A stretch of 64,000 nucleotides of DNA from Methylophilaceae bacterium (GTDB lineage: Bacteria > Pseudomonadota > Gammaproteobacteria > Burkholderiales > Methylophilaceae), in contig CAJPFK010000038.1 of assembly GCA_905339275.1 (NCBI GenBank), forward strand, positions 62,001-126,000. Direction: 5' to 3'. Of this stretch, positions 62,659-64,000 are shown one piece after another; within the stretch, counting starts at the first letter, position 1; each line of letters starts with the position of its first letter. The position numbers were made by a program, and so were the translations under genes. Under the pieces are notes generated by a model. That model ran no database searches, had not been told where the DNA came from, and saw only the letters and a program-made list of their open reading frames with translations.

Positions 62659-64000
62659 ATGTTAAAAAAACTCTCGACCCTCTGGCGCTTCCTGCTGCCC
62701 GTCCTGATCCTGCTGATTATCGCGGCATTCGGCCTGACATGGCAGCAGACCAACCAGCAACTGGTCACCATCGAGGAAAATGCAAAGCAGCAAGCCGGCG
62801 CACTCTCACGTTTATTGAATGTCACGGATGTGCTGGTCAGCGAACAGGCGGATACTGCCATGCAATTGCTGCAAAACCGCAGCTACACCCTGGGGCAGCC
62901 GGGAATCAGGGGGACCGGGGAGATAGGCGGGAAATCGTTGCCCAACCTGGTTTTTGGCGAGACGGCCCAGGCCAATACATTCGAGCTCGTCGACACCATC
63001 AGCAAGGACCTTGGCGGGACAGCCACCCTGTTTGTCAAGCACGGGGAAGGGTTTTACCGCATTTCCACCAACGTCAGGAAACCGGACGGCAGCCGGGCAG
63101 TCGGCACTCAACTGGACCCCGCCGGCAAGGCAATCGCAGCCATAAAGGAAGGAAAAATGTTCCGTGGCATGGTGGACATCCTCGGCACGCCTTACATTAC
63201 ACGCTACGATCCGATGCTGGATAGCATGGGCAACATCATCGGTGCCTGGTATATCGGATACAAGGTCGATATGCAGGTCATCCGCGAAGCCGTAGAGAAC
63301 GCGCATTATCTGCAAACCGGCTTCGTCAGCGTTCAGGACGAATATGGCAACATTCGCTTTTCCTCAAAGCACCTGGGCACCGAGTTCGTCAGTGACATCA
63401 TCAACAACCGGCCATCAAGCTGGATGCTGGTTGAAGAATATGTCGAAAAATGGGGATTCAAAATCACCGTTGCCTACCCGCTCAGTGAAGCCTACCTGGT
63501 CGGCTGGGCCAATTCCCTGTTCGTCATCAGTGAGTCGACCTTGCTCGGCGTCCTGCTGATTATCATTATTCTCTGGCAACTCCGGCGCCTGGTGCTGGAC
63601 CCTATTGGCGGCGATCCGGCGCTGGCGATCGAAGTCGTGCAGAAAATCGCTTCCGGCAACCTGAATCGCGACGGACTGAAAGCCAAACCGGGCACACTGA
63701 TGGCCAATGTCCTGAGCATGCGCAGGAAACTAAGGGATATGGTCAATGCGCTGCAGGAAAATGCCGATCGCATGCGCCTTTCCGCCAGTGTGTTCGGCCA
63801 CGCGCATGACGGTATTTTCATCACGGACGCAGACTCGCGCATCGTCGAAATCAATCCGGCCTTCACCCAGATCAGCGGCTACTCAAGAGAGGATGCGATA
63901 GGCCGGACGCCAGCCGAGCTGAATTTTGCCTGCAACGAGCCGAATTTCTTCGATTACCTGTGGCAGAACACGGCCAGCGCCGGCGACTGGAAAGGAGAAA
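62659..64000 (+). CDS. Cache/PAS-containing membrane sensor (partial)
   Basis: The frame opens at ATG 62659 and runs off the right edge; about 447 residues are visible. A first helix (FLLPVLILLIIAAFGLTW) is followed by a large periplasmic Cache_3-like domain (GTAT..VKHGEGFYRISTNVRK, GTPYITRYDPMLDSMGNIIGA). A second helix (LLGVLLIIIILWQL) then leads to a HAMP-like region and the start of a PAS domain (ASVFGHAHDGIFITDADSRIV, EINPAFTQISGYSREDAIGRT). PAS followed by GGDEF/EAL or a kinase is most likely. The output domain is not visible. Confidence 0.88.
   Translation, partial: MLKKLSTLWRFLLPVLILLIIAAFGLTWQQTNQQLVTIEENAKQQAGALSRLLNVTDVLVSEQADTAMQLLQNRSYTLGQPGIRGTGEIGGKSLPNLVFGETAQANTFELVDTISKDLGGTATLFVKHGEGFYRISTNVRKPDGSRAVGTQLDPAGKAIAAIKEGKMFRGMVDILGTPYITRYDPMLDSMGNIIGAWYIGYKVDMQVIREAVENAHYLQTGFVSVQDEYGNIRFSSKHLGTEFVSDIINNRPSSWMLVEEYVEKWGFKITVAYPLSEAYLVGWANSLFVISESTLLGVLLIIIILWQLRRLVLDPIGGDPALAIEVVQKIASGNLNRDGLKAKPGTLMANVLSMRRKLRDMVNALQENADRMRLSASVFGHAHDGIFITDADSRIVEINPAFTQISGYSREDAIGRTPAELNFACNEPNFFDYLWQNTASAGDWKGE

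Noticed and set aside
62480..62665. Plus-strand frame of 61 residues
   Set aside because: It overlaps the start of the sensor gene and shows no protein-like pattern.

Overview
The window looks like chromosome of a betaproteobacterium, most likely in or near the Methylophilaceae/Nitrosomonadales (Methylobacillus-like). The guess rests on moderately high GC, the housekeeping set at the right end (gluQ, hslO, trmH-type methyltransferase, aqpZ, rsuA-type synthase, rhlE, ygiQ) and amtB under sigma-54/NtrC signals. It is an inference from gene style, not from a marker gene. No tRNA, rRNA, CRISPR array, transposase or integrase was recognised.

Left region (1-38,160): apart from one island, every gene reads on the minus strand. 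In transcription order it contains fecI2-fecR2, a ~1,200-residue TonB receptor (TBDR2), a small ORF, exbB-exbD-tonB, fecI1-fecR1, then a block of toxin-antitoxin (TA) genes. After that come TBDR1 (a close paralogue of TBDR2), a small secreted four-cysteine protein, and an RTX protein. Next is a type I secretion system (T1SS) with two different ABC ATPases, an HlyD adaptor and TolC, followed by a second secreted four-cysteine protein paralogous to the first. A TPR/glycosyltransferase-like protein is translationally coupled to a pseudopilin gene. Last come GspF, GspE, GspL/PilMN-like, PilO-like and PilP-like genes of a type II secretion/type IV pilus-like assembly that runs off the left edge. 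From the RTX gene to the left edge the genes overlap or nearly touch, so a T1SS and a T2SS-like machine appear to share one transcription unit. This arrangement, with paired TBDRs, paired secreted proteins and paired sigma/anti-sigma regulators, is the best candidate for an undescribed system. The working idea is a regulated export-and-recapture system, in which secreted proteins are exported and the cognate TBDRs sense or import them or their ligand. That idea is inference.

TA island (about 22,400-28,500): RelE-like/XRE, DUF2283, a decayed coiled-coil gene, an HI1419/HI1420-like pair, MntA with a truncated HepT, a frameshifted HicB with a HicA remnant, a frameshifted RelE-type toxin with an intact XRE antitoxin, an XRE/AbiEii-type pair, and an intact coiled-coil gene. 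It lies exactly between fecR1 and TBDR1, genes that are adjacent in the sister copy.

Middle (38,200-42,200): a periplasmic protein, amtB with a sigma-54 promoter and two NtrC-type palindromes, small ORFs, and two tandem copies of a ~100-160 bp structured repeat. A third copy lies between TBDR1 and the secreted protein gene. Right region (42,300-64,000): mostly ordinary metabolism and RNA/protein maintenance genes, a catecholate-type siderophore receptor with a Fur-like site, a DISM-type diguanylate cyclase, YgiQ, and the start of a Cache/PAS sensor cut by the right edge.
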